Assembly: GCA_036365145.1 (NCBI GenBank) | Contig: JAEOAD010000982.1 | Span: 6,040,001 to 6,104,000 of the forward strand | Origin: Orientallactaga sibirica | Lineage: Eukaryota > Chordata > Mammalia > Rodentia > Dipodidae | Direction: 5' to 3' | DNA length: 64,000 nt | Shown here: piece by piece, positions 1-10,350 of the stretch | How the letters are laid out: each line of letters starts with the position of its first letter | How positions within the stretch are numbered: position 1 is the stretch's first letter | Translations under genes and position numbers: made by a program | Notes under the pieces: generated by a model | The model's input: the letters and a program-made list of their open reading frames with translations, nothing else | Databases searched by the model: none | What the model was told of the DNA's origin: nothing

Positions 1-406
1 CTGGCATCCACACCATCTTGGAAAAAGGGATGTGCCTCAGGTTTCCCTTGAACTTGCAGTTGTGACACGCCCAGTCACCCCAGCCACCCTCTTTCCTCTC
101 CCCCATACAGAGCAGCTTTAGGCCCTCTCTACTCTGGCTTCCACTTTATCCTGTTACCCAAAAGATGTTTTAAAATGGCTGGCCTTGGGGACAGGAACTT
201 GAGCAAGTCCCCACACTGTGACCATAGGTGCAGACCCTTTGGGGGAAAGGCTGTCTGAGAGCTCTAGGCCTTTGCTTTCTCAGAGACTCCCTTCAGCAGC
301 CATGCAAAGCTGCAGGGCTGACAATCACATTGTTAAATGCAGTAAAAGTAGCACCTCTAAGGAAGAGGTGAAAGTTTGCAGTTGCAGCAATGGTAAGAGC
401 AAAATT
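1..406. other. Unique noncoding DNA
   Basis: No repeat family, exon or RNA gene is recognised in this stretch. The only open frames are under 75 codons and show no domain or splice context. It is treated as ordinary intergenic or intronic sequence. Confidence 0.6.
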
Positions 407-553
407 GCCAGGTGTGGTGGCTCATGCCTTTAATCCCAGCACTTGGGAGACAGATATAGGAGGATCACTGTGAGCTCGAGACCACCCTGAGACCACATAG
501 TGAATTCCAGGTCAGCCTGGAACAGAGTGAGACCCTACCTCGGGGGAAAAAAA
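407..553 (+). mobile_element. B1 SINE
   Basis: Full-length 7SL-derived B1, beginning GCCAGGTGTGGTGGC and running through the TTTAATCCCAGCAC core and the GAATTCCAGGTCAGCCTGG segment to GAGACCCTACCTC and a short A-rich tail. It is mildly diverged from the best copies in the window. A DIP-like SINE follows directly in the same orientation. Confidence 0.9.
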
Positions 554-554
554 T

Positions 555-781
555 GGGCTGGAGAGATGGCTTAGCAGTTAAGGCATTTGCCTGCGAAGCC
601 TGAGGATCCCGGTTTGACTCTCCAGGACCCACGTAAGCCAGATGGACAAGGTGGCACACATCTGGAGTTTGCAGTGGCTAGAGGCCCTGACACGCCCATT
701 CTTACTCTCTCCCTCTCTCTTTTCCTCTATCTCTAATAAGTAAATCAATAAAAATAAAATCTTTAAAAAAGGAAAAAAAAG
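555..781 (+). mobile_element. DIP-like tRNA-derived SINE
   Basis: Starts GGGCTGGAGAGATGGCTTAG (pol III A-box region), has the B box GGTTTGACTCTCC, the body GCCAGATGGACAAGGTGG, then TCTCCCTCTCTC and an AATAAAAATAAA tail. This head is shared across the B2 superfamily. Assignment to the dipodid DIP branch is inferred from the body. Confidence 0.85.
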
Positions 782-1035
782 AACAAAATTGTTTTCTTAA
801 GTAGTAGCCTGCTTTTATCTTCTTTCTTTTCAAAAGAAAGGTGTATCATATAAAGTGTTGTCATCTTAACTGGTTTTGAAATGCTCCTAGCGGGAAGGAC
901 ACTCATTGTGTAGCCAGTCTCCAGAATTCCTTTTATCTTGTGGATCTGAAACTTCTGTCCCTGTTCCAGAGCTCCCCCCCCCCCACCTCAGTGCCTGGAA
1001 ACCACCTGTCTCTTTTCTGTCTTGGAAGCTGGCTT

Positions 1036-1330
1036 CTCTAGGGATCTTATGTAAGTGGAGCCATATAGTATGTGTGTATTCTTTTATTCCCATTCACATC
1101 AAGGTTCATCTGTATTGTAGCATGTGTTAGAATTTCCTTTTTTAGGCTAAATAGTATTCCATGCATGCATATGAACATAACCTTTATCCATGTGTTGATG
1201 GACATTGGGGCTGTATGTCTTGGCTCATGTGAATGATGCTGCTGTGAAGTTGGCTGAACGCATGCCTCTTGAGAGCGTGCTTTCTTTCCATCCTTCAGCA
1301 TGTTTGGTTCAAACATAACACGCCTCAGCC
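1036..1330 (-). mobile_element. Old L1M fragment, antisense
   Basis: The plus strand carries a diverged antisense copy of the L1 3' region common in mammals: CAAGGTTCATCTGTATTGTAG, then TAAATAGTATTCCATGCATG, TTTATCCATGTGTTGATGG and GTGAATGATGCTGCTGTGAA. Heavy divergence marks it as an ancient L1M relic. It has no coding capacity. A run of ten C lies just upstream at 976-985. Confidence 0.75.
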
Positions 1331-3157
1331 ACTGCCATCATTTGGAAGTGGTGATGAGTGAGAGCCATGCTTTGAAGTGTCTGAAGCAGCTGTAAGATGA
1401 TAGGAGCATGCCTGTGGTATCTATTGATAGAATCTCCGGGAGCTGTTAATTCCACAGGGCTTATCGCCTGTGTTCACAATGGGGAATTGGTGAAGGGTTA
1501 GTGAAAGCAGAGCGGCCCCCTCCACCATCCAAATTCTGTAACTCCCACAAACCCGGGCACATTCCAACCAGTTGCATGACTTTTCCAGAACACACTTGGA
1601 GCTTTCTTCTCTGTTATCTGTAGCTAAAATCCCTCCCATGGAAAATGCTTACTTTTCCCCGCCCGCACCTCCTTCATCACTCATTTGTTCAGCACGTTCC
1701 ATTAGCGCTGTTTGATGAGCCCGGTTGATTAGCACTGTTAGGTAAACTAGGCCCCAGGTACCAGGGACCCAGGTGTGAAGGGAGAGGGAAGAAGTCGTAG
1801 ATTCCACAGGAATCCTTGGGTTACAATAGCAGTGAGTGTGTTGGGGAATCCAGTCAGCTGGGAGAGTCTGGGGGCATGGACTGGATGTCTTAATTGTCAC
1901 TGAGGAAGGGACATTTAAGATGGGACCTCAAAGATAGGTGGAGGTGAGAGGGAGCACTGGGCCAGAATACAGCCTGTTCAGAGGTCGAAAGGTTGGCCCG
2001 GAGTGAAGACACAAGCAGACAGGGAAAGAGGAGTCATATTCCCATGGCTCTGTTGGCTGCGTGAAAGTAGCTCTTTCTCTGAGAGAGTAAGGGCAGTGCC
2101 AATGGAGGGGAGTGATCTCCCATTGCGCACACTTAGGTGGGCTGGGGCCCCTTAGAGAGAGTCAGCAAGGAAAGTGAATTGTCCACTGGAGTTTATTGGA
2201 ATATTCCAGAAGGAGATTTACTTGGCCCAGAAGGCATCCAGCTGGCATCGGTGATGGTCAGACTTGAGGATTTGTTGGGATTCTTGGGGTTGTGGGTTTC
2301 CCTCCATCGTGAGGTTCCTCCTCATACGCCATCTTCCAGTGACACCCAGAGCGCCATGCACTGACCAACCTTTGCTCATTTAGCCTGAACGCTCATGTAA
2401 TCAGTCCCTTTGTTCTCCGAAATCTCTTGTACTTCAGGGCAGAAATGAACCTCCCTGGCTTTAAATATCGCAAGCATTATACCTCATGGCTGAATTGAAT
2501 GAATGCACTTTCCCTCCTTGAATCTGAGTGTGTAGGTATTTTAATCCATTTCTGAGTAAGAATGGAAAATACACATCTTACTTGTAGCAGCCAATGCCTT
2601 GCGAGGTAGGTGGGGGGTCCTGGGCCCCCTCTGCTTCTGTGGTGGGAAATTCTCAGCTCTCCCTGAAGTATCCAGGAGGTATAGAGATGTCCCATTGTAA
2701 GACGTGTACTCTCTAGTCTTTGGTTCTGTGCTGTGTGAGGGTTGGTTAAGAATAGAGGGAAAGACCCTACTTCAGCTGTCATAGAAATAAGCATTGCTGG
2801 TTAAGTATAGGTGGCACATAAAACAATATCCATTTGCCAACTTGTAATTTATTCTGTAAATCTACCATCGGATGAGCACATTGCACTCTGCATTTCCTTA
2901 CGTGTTTGTACAGAGAAAAGACTTTTTCCCAAGGAACTTTTGGTGCTACAATCGCTGATACTGTTGGAAGTGGAAGATGTCTTAGATTGCAGTTCTGTGC
3001 ATTTATTTTTTGTTTTGTTTTGTTTGAGAGGGTAGGTATTTAAGCATGCAGTGTTATGTGCGTGTTCCGGTATATTCCTACCATATCTCTGCTTCCAGAA
3101 TGGGTCCTCGTGTCAGAAATAAGACTAATAGGTGCAGTTATGACCATGGTTCTAAAT
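1331..3157. other. Unique noncoding DNA
   Basis: A long stretch without recognisable young repeats and with no open frame above about 105 codons. It is mixed in composition and has no CpG island or splice-bounded frame that I can support. A short TTTTG run sits near 3009-3026. Confidence 0.55.
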
Positions 3158-3252
3158 AAAGAGAGAAGAAGGAGAGAGGGAGACACAGACAGGAAGAAGG
3201 AGGATGAGAGAAGGAGAGAGGCAGGCAGGCAGACAGAGAGACAGACAGACAC
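3158..3252 (+). repeat. Purine-rich simple repeat (GA/GGCA)
   Basis: GAGAGAAGAAGGAGAGAGGG grading into GGCAGGCAGGCAGACAGAGA and ACAGACAGACAC. This low-complexity purine tract explains the open frames rich in R, E and K here. Confidence 0.9.
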
Positions 3253-4083
3253 TAAGAGCACAGCTGATTTATTGGCCTCATGTCCCCTCCTGGGCCTGAG
3301 GTTGAGATGAGAGCAAAATCAGCAAGCAGTTTGCCTGTGGCTACTTGAGAAGAGGAAGGGAGTTGGGAAGGGGACAACAGTAGGCAATGAGGATAGATGT
3401 ATGTTACATGCATGTATGAACCTCTTACAGTGAGTGAGACCCATTAGTTTGCATAATTAATATAGGACAATAAAATGCTGTGCATTAGCAACAAAATGAT
3501 TGTGGCTTATATTAGTCTTTAAAGTTGAAACCTGCAAGTTTCCCATTCTGGTTTGAAACCTTCTGGGAGTACTGGGGGAAGAGTTGAAGTAGATCATGGG
3601 AATACTGCTTTGAGGACTGTACTGTAGACTGGCTAATTGGCTTTTTCATTTTGTAGAATTGGAGGAGAAGCAGACCTGCCAGGTCCCTGCGTGATGAGGG
3701 CAGGGCTTCTGGTAGCAGGTAGCTGTTTTTTTGAAGGCCCATGCTATGTGACACAGGGTGGGCACCCTTGTCCGTAAAGGGCCCCCTAATGCAAATTGAC
3801 ACTGGCGTGATTCCTACTCTGAAGGCCAAGCTGTTTCTGTGTCTCCCCAGCTGCATGCACTCTGCCTGCCTGCACATTCCCTAAGCACTAGGTGTGGCCA
3901 TGGCCCACTGCCCTTCCATATATGGCCACGGAAATATGAATTGCCTACCATTCTCATGTCTCCTGAAAGATTGTTCCTGTTTTGTATATTTTCTCCATGG
4001 CCTCCCTCTCCTAGGCAGGCACTGTATCCCTGAGCCACTCCCCTAGCCATCTTTTTGCTTCTAATTTTATTTTATTTTTTTTA
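3253..4083. other. Unique noncoding DNA with an AT-rich patch
   Basis: No repeat family is recognised. Around 3400-3530 the sequence is AT-rich and complex (GCATAATTAATATAGG, TAATGC-type motifs), as seen in some conserved noncoding elements, but this alone does not show function. Confidence 0.45.
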
Positions 4084-4152
4084 AAGTTTGAAACAAGGTC
4101 TCACTAAGTTGCCCACACTGGCCTTGAACTCTGTAGCTCAGGGAGGTCTTGG
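4084..4152 (-). mobile_element. Degraded B1-like fragment
   Basis: Reads TTGAAACAAGGTCTCACTAA, then CACTGGCCTTGAACTCTGTAG, the antisense of the right part of an old B1. The head is missing, and the copy abuts a composite SINE. Confidence 0.6.
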
Positions 4153-4164
4153 ACTTTTTTTTTT

Positions 4165-4452
4165 TCCTCATGGTATGTATGGTGGGTGTGGTGTATGCAT
4201 ATGTGTGTGCATGAGTGTATTGAGGTCAGAGAACATCTGTGTCCTCTTATTGCTTATCTGCCTATTTCTTGCCTTGAGACAAAGTCTCTCCTTTAACCTG
4301 GAGCTGCCAGAAATTAATTCTCCAGCCCCCCCCCACCCCATGGGTTATAGCGCTTCACAACCACGCCTGCCTTTGTAGACAAGCTCTGGGGAGTCTGACC
4401 CAATAGGCCCTCTTGCTTAAGCTACAAGTACTCAACTCCTGAGCCATCTTGA
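4165..4452 (-). mobile_element. Composite ID/B1 SINE (B4-like), antisense
   Basis: On the plus strand it runs from a TG-rich tail (TGTGTGTGCATGAGTG) through GAGGTCAGAGAACATC, a B1-like middle (TTGAGACAAAGTCTCTC) and a terminal tRNA-like head remnant (CTCCTGAGCCATCTTGAAC). The same architecture recurs near 15.6, 29.2, 44.2 and 55.2 kb. Confidence 0.7.
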
Positions 4453-4559
4453 ACTTTTGCTCTTCCTGCCTCTCAGTCTCTGAGGGGAGTAGAGGATAGG
4501 CTTGCTCTGTTTCTTCAATAAGTACTCAGTCAGTGCAAGCCTCTGCCTAGTGTTAGAAA

Positions 4560-4850
4560 CACAAGCTGAGCATCCCTCGTCTGAAATACAGAATGCTCCA
4601 CTTTTTGAGGGCCAGTGACATCATGTGTGGAAAATTCCACTCTGGAGCCCAGTGACTGCAGTGAAAGTGCACAGGCACTGTAAATGTAGTGTCAAGTTAC
4701 CTTCAGGCTGCTTGTAAGGTGCATATGAAACAAGCAAATTGTGTCTTTAGATTGGGGTCTCACCACCAAGATTTCTCATGATGCTTGTTCCTGTATTCCA
4801 AAATCAGAAACACCTGTTATCAAGCATTTTGGATACTAGCTACTATATCT
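4560..4850. mobile_element. Tigger/pogo-type DNA transposon relic
   Basis: One end reads AAGCTGAGCATCCCTCGTC, then ATGCTCCACTTTTTGAGGGC. The interior has GTGGAAAATTCCACTC and TACCTTCAGGCTGCTTGTAAGG. The far end has TCCAAAATCAGAAACACC and CAAGCATTTTGGATACTAG. These match, with decay, a non-autonomous mammalian Tigger-type MER element with terminal inverted repeats. The exact family name is uncertain. Confidence 0.65.
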
Positions 4851-5762
4851 GGAGGGTAGAGTGCTTCTCGGCATAGATACACAAATGGGGAGAGAGGAAC
4901 AGAAAAGCAGATAGAAACACTCCTTGGGGTACCTAAAGGGGAGTCACATGTCTTGAGGCCTGCAATGGGAAGCACCCTCTTCTCAAGGGTTAGAAAGGGG
5001 AACAGAACCCACAGAATGAACATATAGTATAAAGGGCTTTATTAGATTGGCTGATAGGATGTGATGGGTTTATATTTTTTGTCAACTTGACCAGGCCTGG
5101 AATTATCTTCAGAGCTGGATTCCTTGGTTCCTCTGGTGCCACTTGGGAATTATAATGATGTAGAGTGACCAGCCTCATGGGGTTCTGTGTAGTAACTTCT
5201 AGCAAACATCCGTTCTGATGCCCACCTTCCTCATAACTTGGGGAATGATGGGTTAATGTCTGGAACCATGTCTATATCTAGGAATAAAACTCATGAAAGC
5301 ATAGAAAAATGTATGAGCATGGACAGGCATTTATTCGTTTTAGAAGATTCAGGAAGGTGATTTGAAAACAAGCAGGGGAAGACTGGGTGATTAGTTTATG
5401 GTGGTGGTTTTCTAAGGTGAAGTGCATTTCTGAGTCAGGTGTGGTTTTTACTAATTTCCTTTTATTATAGAGGAGCCTTCTTCCTTTCCTTGACCTGGGG
5501 GGGGGCAAGTCCAATTTTAGTTTTATGATTTCATTCTTTTTCTTTTGCATTCCATTTCACCTGCATGTCATAAATTGGCAAAAATGAAGAGCATCCTCAA
5601 ATTTTGCCTGCAATGAAAGCAAATTCACTCATTAAATTTGAAATTATTGTCTAGGTAAATGATACTTTAAGATTCAATTCATGCTAGCACTTATCTTTTA
5701 ATGAACAGGCTGTGGCATGCAATTTTATCTTAAATGGTGTTTTTAGAGCTATTAAAAGGTGT
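4851..5762. other. Unique noncoding DNA, AT-rich at the 3' side
   Basis: No repeat family is recognised with confidence. A G-run (GGGGGGGG) lies near 5498. Bases 5556-5757 are AT-rich, complex and repeat-free, and are raised separately as a weak conserved-element candidate. Confidence 0.5.
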
Positions 5763-5985
5763 TCTTATGGCTCAGTGGTTAAGGCACTTGCCTGCAAAGC
5801 CTAATGAGACCCGGGTTTGATTCCCCAGTACCCACATAAAGCCAGATACACAAAGTGGCACACACACCTGGAGTTCGTTTGCAGCAGCTGGAGGCCCTGG
5901 TGTGTCCATCTCTCTCTCTGTCTCTTTGTCTCTCTCTGCTTGCAAATAAACAAAAATTAAAATTTTATTTAAATAAAAAGTTGTT
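5763..5985 (+). mobile_element. DIP-like SINE
   Basis: Head TCTTATGGCTCAGTGGTTAAG, slightly shortened at the 5' end, B box GGGTTTGATTCCCC, body AGCCAGATACACAAAGTGGC, CT-rich stretch and an A/T-rich tail. Confidence 0.85.
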
Positions 5986-6002
5986 AACAAAAAGTACTGT
6001 GT

Positions 6003-6245
6003 GGGCCTGGGGAGATGGCTCAGTGGATAAAGTGCTTGCTATGCAAGCACAAGTACCTGAATTCAGATTGCAGACCCCACATAGAGCCAGACACCGTAGC
6101 CTGCTGAGCATAGCAGTGAATAATGAGAGACACTGCTTCAAACAAGGTGCACGGTGAGGACTGACATCCAAAGTTGTTCTCTGACCTGTACACACACACG
6201 GCCATGCATACATGCATATACACCACCACCCCCTCCAAGAAGAAC
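6003..6245 (+). mobile_element. Composite ID/B1 SINE (B4-like)
   Basis: Starts GGGCCTGGGGAGATGGCTCA and continues through a decayed B box region (GAATTCAGATTGCAGACC) and a B1-like middle with CACTGCTTCAAACAAGG. It ends in TGACCTGTACACACACACGG, the CA-rich tail typical of this family. Confidence 0.7.
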
Positions 6246-6496
6246 AGTACTGGGTGGTCCCCCTCATTCTTTTCCTCAAAAATACTTATAAAATGAGGTC
6301 AGAAAATTCCCTTGGTCTCTTAGTTTAAAGGAACTAAACTTGTTTTTCCACTACAAATGTTTGCTTGTTTATTGTAGTTGATACCAACTCTTGAAATCTT
6401 TAAGATAGAACAAGGTTTCTTTTGGAGGTGACAAATATTCTGGATTTAGAGAGTGGTTGCCCAACTAAATACTCTAATAGTAGAAGAAGAAGACTG
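6246..6496. other. Unique noncoding DNA
   Basis: AT-rich sequence with no recognised repeat and no open frame of note. Confidence 0.5.
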
Positions 6497-6715
6497 AGAG
6501 CTGGAGGCAAGGCTCAGTGATTAAAGGTGATTGCTTGCAAAGTCTGACAGCCCAGGTTTGATTCCTCAGTATCCTTATAAAGCCAGATGCATAAACTGGC
6601 TCTTGAATCTGGAGCTTGTTTGCAGCACCAGAAGGCCCTGGTGTGCTCCTTGCTCTCTCTCTCCCTCCTCCCCCCTGTGAAATACATATATTTTAATTTT
6701 ATTTAATTAAAAATT
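6497..6715 (+). mobile_element. DIP-like SINE, diverged
   Basis: GAGCTGGAGGCAAGGCTCAG head, B box CAGGTTTGATTCC, body AAGCCAGATGCATAAACTGG, then a CT-rich stretch and AT-rich tail. It meets the next SINE tail to tail. Confidence 0.8.
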
Positions 6716-6914
6716 TTTAGAGAGAGATAATTGGTGTGCCAGGGCCTCAGCCATTGAAATCAAACTCTAGACCCTTGTGCCATCTAGTGGGCCTGTGCGA
6801 CCTTGCGCTTGTCTCACCTTTGTATGTCAGGCTTACGTGTGGTCTGGAGAGTTGAACATGGGTCCTTAGGCTTTGTAGGCAAGCGCCTTAACAGCTAAGC
6901 CATCTCTTCAGCCA
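6716..6914 (-). mobile_element. Long-variant DIP-like SINE, antisense
   Basis: Antisense copy ending GCTAAGCCATCTCTTCAGCC. It carries the extra middle segment of the long subfamily (CCATCTAGTGGGCCTGTGCG, then CCTTGCGCTTGTCTCACC), which ordinary copies lack. With the preceding element it forms a tail-to-tail inverted pair. Confidence 0.8.
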
Positions 6915-6929
6915 TATATATATATATAT
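6914..6929. repeat. (AT)n microsatellite
   Basis: Eight uninterrupted AT units lie between two antisense SINEs. Confidence 0.9.
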
Positions 6930-7083
6930 TTTTTTTTGGTTTTTCGAGGTAGGGTTTCACTCTGGTCCAGGAGGACCTGGTATTAACTATGTAGCCTCAG
7001 GGTGGCCTCGAACTCTCAGCGATCCTCCTACCTCCGCCTCCCGAGTGCTGGGATTAAAGGTGTGCGCCACCACGCCCGGCTCC
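6930..7083 (-). mobile_element. B1 SINE, antisense
   Basis: Poly-T, then GGTTTTTCGAGGTAGGG through to GGTGTGCGCCACCACGCCCGGC. Full length and little diverged, so relatively young. Confidence 0.92.
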
Positions 7084-7094
7084 AATAAATATTT

Positions 7095-7200
7095 TTTTAA
7101 AATGACTGAATTATACAGTTGGAAAGAGTGAATTTAATGATAAGTTAAGTAAACCTTAGTACATGTAATATACCTCAATAATGCTGCTATAAATAAAACC
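7095..7200 (+). mobile_element. Possible L1M 3' terminus
   Basis: AAAATGACTGAATTATACAG followed by TAATATACCTCAATAATGCTG resembles the sense 3' end of old mammalian L1 elements, where a similar stretch precedes the A tail. Divergence is high and the call is tentative. Confidence 0.4.
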
Positions 7201-7395
7201 CACAAAAAAAGTGAGGGAGAGGAGTAGAATGAGGAAGTTCAAAATGGTACTTTGGGGGGAAGGTCTCCCTTTCTCCCTCCCTCCAGGAGAATCATAAACC
7301 TTACTTCATGGGGAGATATTTTCCATTTTTTTGTGTATTTGCAACAGGGATAATAAAGGAGCCCCTTTAGGAAAAAAAAAGAAAGAAAGAAAAAG

Positions 7396-7545
7396 TGGGC
7401 AGGGCTTGTTGGCACATACCCATAATTTCAGTGCTTGGCTGGCTGAAGCAAGAGTATTGAGTTTCAGGTCAGCCTGGGCTACGTAGTGAGTTCAAGGCCC
7501 ACCTGGGGTCATGCAGTGGGACTTTGTCTCAAAATGATAAATAAA
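7396..7545 (+). mobile_element. Old B1-like SINE
   Basis: GTGGGCAGGGCTTGTTGGCAC, CATAATTTCAGTGCTTGGC and GTCAGCCTGGGCTACGTAG follow B1 order with heavy divergence. It ends in GACTTTGTCTCAAAATG. An A-rich GAAAGAAAGAAA tract precedes it. Confidence 0.7.
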
Positions 7546-7555
7546 AAGGTGGCAC

Positions 7556-7815
7556 CAGGTGCTGGAGAGATGGCTCAGCGGTTAAGGCACCTGCCTGCTA
7601 AGCCTAAGAACCCGGTTCCAATCTCCAGGTCCCACGTTTAGTCAGATGCAAAGTGACGCAAGGGCGCAATGCCGCACTTGCCCACAAGGGGGCACACACA
7701 TCTGGATTTCGTTTGCAGCAGCTGAGAGACTGCTGGCGCACCCATCTCTGTCTCCCTCTCTTTGTTTCTCTCTGTGTCTCTCTCCAAAAAATAAAATAAA
7801 ATAAAATAAAAATGA
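7556..7815 (+). mobile_element. Long-variant DIP-like SINE
   Basis: GGTGCTGGAGAGATGGCTCAG head. The B box region reads GGTTCCAATCTCC instead of the usual GGTTCGATTCC. The body contains an extra block of about 35 bases (AAGTGACGCAAGGGCGCAAT, then CTTGCCCACAAGGGGGC) before ACATCTGGATTTCGTTTGC. The tail is (AAAAT)n. Confidence 0.85.
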
Positions 7816-8775
7816 AAAGGTAGTATCAGGTATAAAAGATGGATAATTTTTCCCATGAAAGAGCATCAGTGCTTAACACAAACATGCGGGCATGAACGGG
7901 CACCTCTTTTTTTCCCACTCTGCCATTTTGCTTCCTCTGTGTTCTAATACCACATGGGCTCTTCACTCAGCTTTTTGGAACATTTCTGCCAGCCCTTAAG
8001 GGTGTCCAATTAGAGTTCTGTAAACGTAAATGTGAAATTTTCTGTTAGCAGGGTAGCCTAGGAAAAGCTTCCATACTTTGGGGGCAGTTTTGTTTTCTTT
8101 CAAAGCCTTGATCTCCCGTGTATGTCTTCCACAGGAACACTTTCCTCTGCTACTGCGAAGAAAAGGAAGCTTCCAAATGATCCCGGGGTGTCGTGTTCCC
8201 GGCTGCTGTCTTGGGAGGGGTTTGGGGGAACTGAAGGGCAATATAGATTTCCAAGGCCACAAAATGGACTATCTTGCACACACCAGACCCAAAGCCAAGG
8301 CACAGTGGTCATGGTAGTATTCAGGCAGTGTTTTGGGAGCAGGTGATTCAGGCTTGAGTCAGTGTCCTTTAGAAGAGCGCATCCCACACATTCTCCAGTT
8401 GCCATTGACTTGGGGCTGCTGTTGACTTTTAAGTGTCACCATGCTGGTGACCTGGAGGGAGGGGGAGCCCTTGAGCTGGTACATAGAGGAGAGTGATGCA
8501 TACTGGGTTCAGTGAAGGGCACCTGCTGAGCTTGGAAAGGAGGGAGAGAGAGAAGAAGGGATTGTCCAGAACTCTCTGTTCCCAGTCCATGTCTTACCCA
8601 CATCTGTCCTTTCTTCCCCCACCTCTCCCTGGTTCCATTGTAAATGATCCTGGGAGATGTTGGGGTGAAAATTGGTCAGTGACCATGTTTGTCCCTTTCA
8701 TGGTTTTCTATGATGTCTGTTTCACAACGAACATAGTCAAGGCATTTTGATGAGGCCAGAAAAAAATGGCTCCTT
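7816..8775. other. Unique noncoding DNA
   Basis: Non-repetitive sequence. Several overlapping frames of 74-101 codons exist on both strands, but none has a recognisable domain, and overlap in several frames is what chance gives in GC-balanced DNA. Confidence 0.5.
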
Positions 8776-9130
8776 GGATGGGGCTAGGGAGATGGCTCTG
8801 GTTAAAGGCATCTGCTTAGAAGCCTATCACTTTGAGGACTCATGTAAAGCCTGAAACAAAGCAGCGCACACGTCTGTAATCCCTGTAATCCCGACAGGCC
8901 TCCAGCAATGGCAGGTGGAGCCAGGAGAACCCAGAAGCTTGCAGGGCACTTAGACTGCCGCACACACAGTGGCCAAAAAAACAAGGAAGACCCTGTCTCA
9001 AGCAAGGTGAAAAGAGAGGAGGAGAGGACAGATACTCCAAGACTGTTCATAGTCAGGCCTCTATATGTGTACTGTGGCACACTTGCAACTATCCCTCCAC
9101 ACACACACGTATACAATGCATATATGCACA
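8776..9130 (+). mobile_element. Composite ID/B1 SINE (B4-like)
   Basis: Head GGGGCTAGGGAGATGGCTC, a B1-like middle (CACACGTCTGTAATCCC) and GACCCTGTCTCAAGCAAGG, then a CA-rich tail (CCACACACACACGTATAC). It is one of the more complete copies of this composite family in the window. Confidence 0.75.
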
Positions 9131-9177
9131 CACAAAAATTTAAAAATTGGCTCTTGGTATTCCTTTAATCTCAGTTC

Positions 9178-9407
9178 TTTTTTTTTTTTTTTAAAAGATT
9201 TTTTTCTGTCTTTCTTTCTTTCTTTCTTAGAGACAGAGAGAGTGAGAATAGGCACACCAGGGCCTCTAGCCACTGCAAATGAAGTCCAGATGCATGTGCC
9301 ACCATGTGCATCTGGCTTACGTGGGACCTGGAGAATCGAATCAGGGTCATTAGGCTTCTCAGGTTCTCAGGCATACGCCTTAACCGCTAAGCCATCTCTC
9401 CAGCCCT
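9178..9407 (-). mobile_element. DIP-like SINE, antisense
   Basis: Poly-T and TTTCTTTCTTTC tail, GAGACAGAGAGAGTGAG, then CCAGGGCCTCTAGCCACTGC and the antisense head CGCTAAGCCATCTCTCCAGCC. A short internal repeat (TTCTCAGG twice) lies at 9356-9371. Confidence 0.9.
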
Positions 9408-9597
9408 AATCTCAGTTCTTAAGTCACTTAAGGTTTTTACTCCTCCACATACAACTGTTACACACTGGTCACATATTATTATATGAGAGTACTTTACATA
9501 ATTGCTGGAAACAGAATGACATTTATTTCTGTGCCACATATTACTGTGTGACTTTTATGCCAAGTGTACCTAATCTGGACTTAAAAAAAAAAAAAAA

Positions 9598-9660
9598 ACA
9601 CCTCATTGAGCTTAGAATTCACAAGGCCTAGGTTTGATCCCCAGCATGGGATAGACATAG
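9598..9660 (+). mobile_element. ID-like fragment
   Basis: CTCATTGAGCTTAGAATTC then GGCCTAGGTTTGATCCCCAGC resembles the 3' half of an ID SINE including its B box. The A box side is decayed. Confidence 0.45.
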
Positions 9661-9727
9661 TATGTGACAACCTAGGGATGACAGACCATAATTAAAAAAA
9701 AAAACAACCTTATAAAGATGTAATTCA

Positions 9728-9888
9728 GCTGGGCATGGTGGCACACGCCTTTAATCCCAGCACTCAGGAAGCAGAGGTAGGAAGATCACCGTGAGTTCGA
9801 GACCACCCTGAGACTACATAGTGAATTCCAGGTCAACCTGGACCAGAGTGAGACACTATCTTGAAAAAAAGAAACCAAACAGACAAAA
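9728..9888 (+). mobile_element. B1 SINE with target-site duplication
   Basis: GCTGGGCATGGTGGCACACGC start and a complete B1 body. The 14-base motif AAAGATGTAATTCA lies on both sides (9714-9727 and 9889-9902), showing L1-mediated insertion. Confidence 0.92.
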
Positions 9889-9964
9889 AAAGATGTAATT
9901 CACTTATGGTTCACAGATTTAAATACATAATGTGATGTGTGTATATACGTTTAATTTTCCTATT

Positions 9965-10040
9965 TGTGGTGCTGTGCATGGAACACAGAGCCTTGGGGAT
10001 GATAAGAGAGATTTACTACTAAGCTACATCCCCAGCCTCT
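9965..10040 (-). mobile_element. ID SINE, antisense
   Basis: GTGCTGTGCATGGAACACAG through CTACTAAGCTACATCCCCAGCC, the antisense of a tRNA-derived ID element. It is diverged. Confidence 0.65.
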
Positions 10041-10071
10041 ATCATAATTCAAACAAACAAGACCAGGAAGC

Positions 10072-10350
10072 TAGTGAGCATATGAGCCTCTGGGCTTAAT
10101 CCCCAGAACGCATGTAAAATGAACCAGGACCTGTGGCATGCACCTATAGTCCCAGCACCGGGGAGGTGGAAACAGGCAGATCTCTGGGGCTCCCTTGGCA
10201 AGTGGCAGGCCGATGACATACCCTGTCTCAAAATAGGTGGCTGGTCCCTGAGGAATGTCGCCTGAGATTGTCCTCTGACCTCTACATGCACACAAGTATA
10301 TAGGCACTTTTGTGTGCATGTACATGTGTGTGTGTGACATGCACACACAC
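10072..10350 (+). mobile_element. Composite ID/B1 SINE (B4-like)
   Basis: Decayed head with GGGCTTAATCCCCAGAACGC, a B1-like middle (GGCATGCACCTATAGTCCC), and a (CA/TG)n tail beginning CCTCTGACCTCTACATGCAC. Confidence 0.7.
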
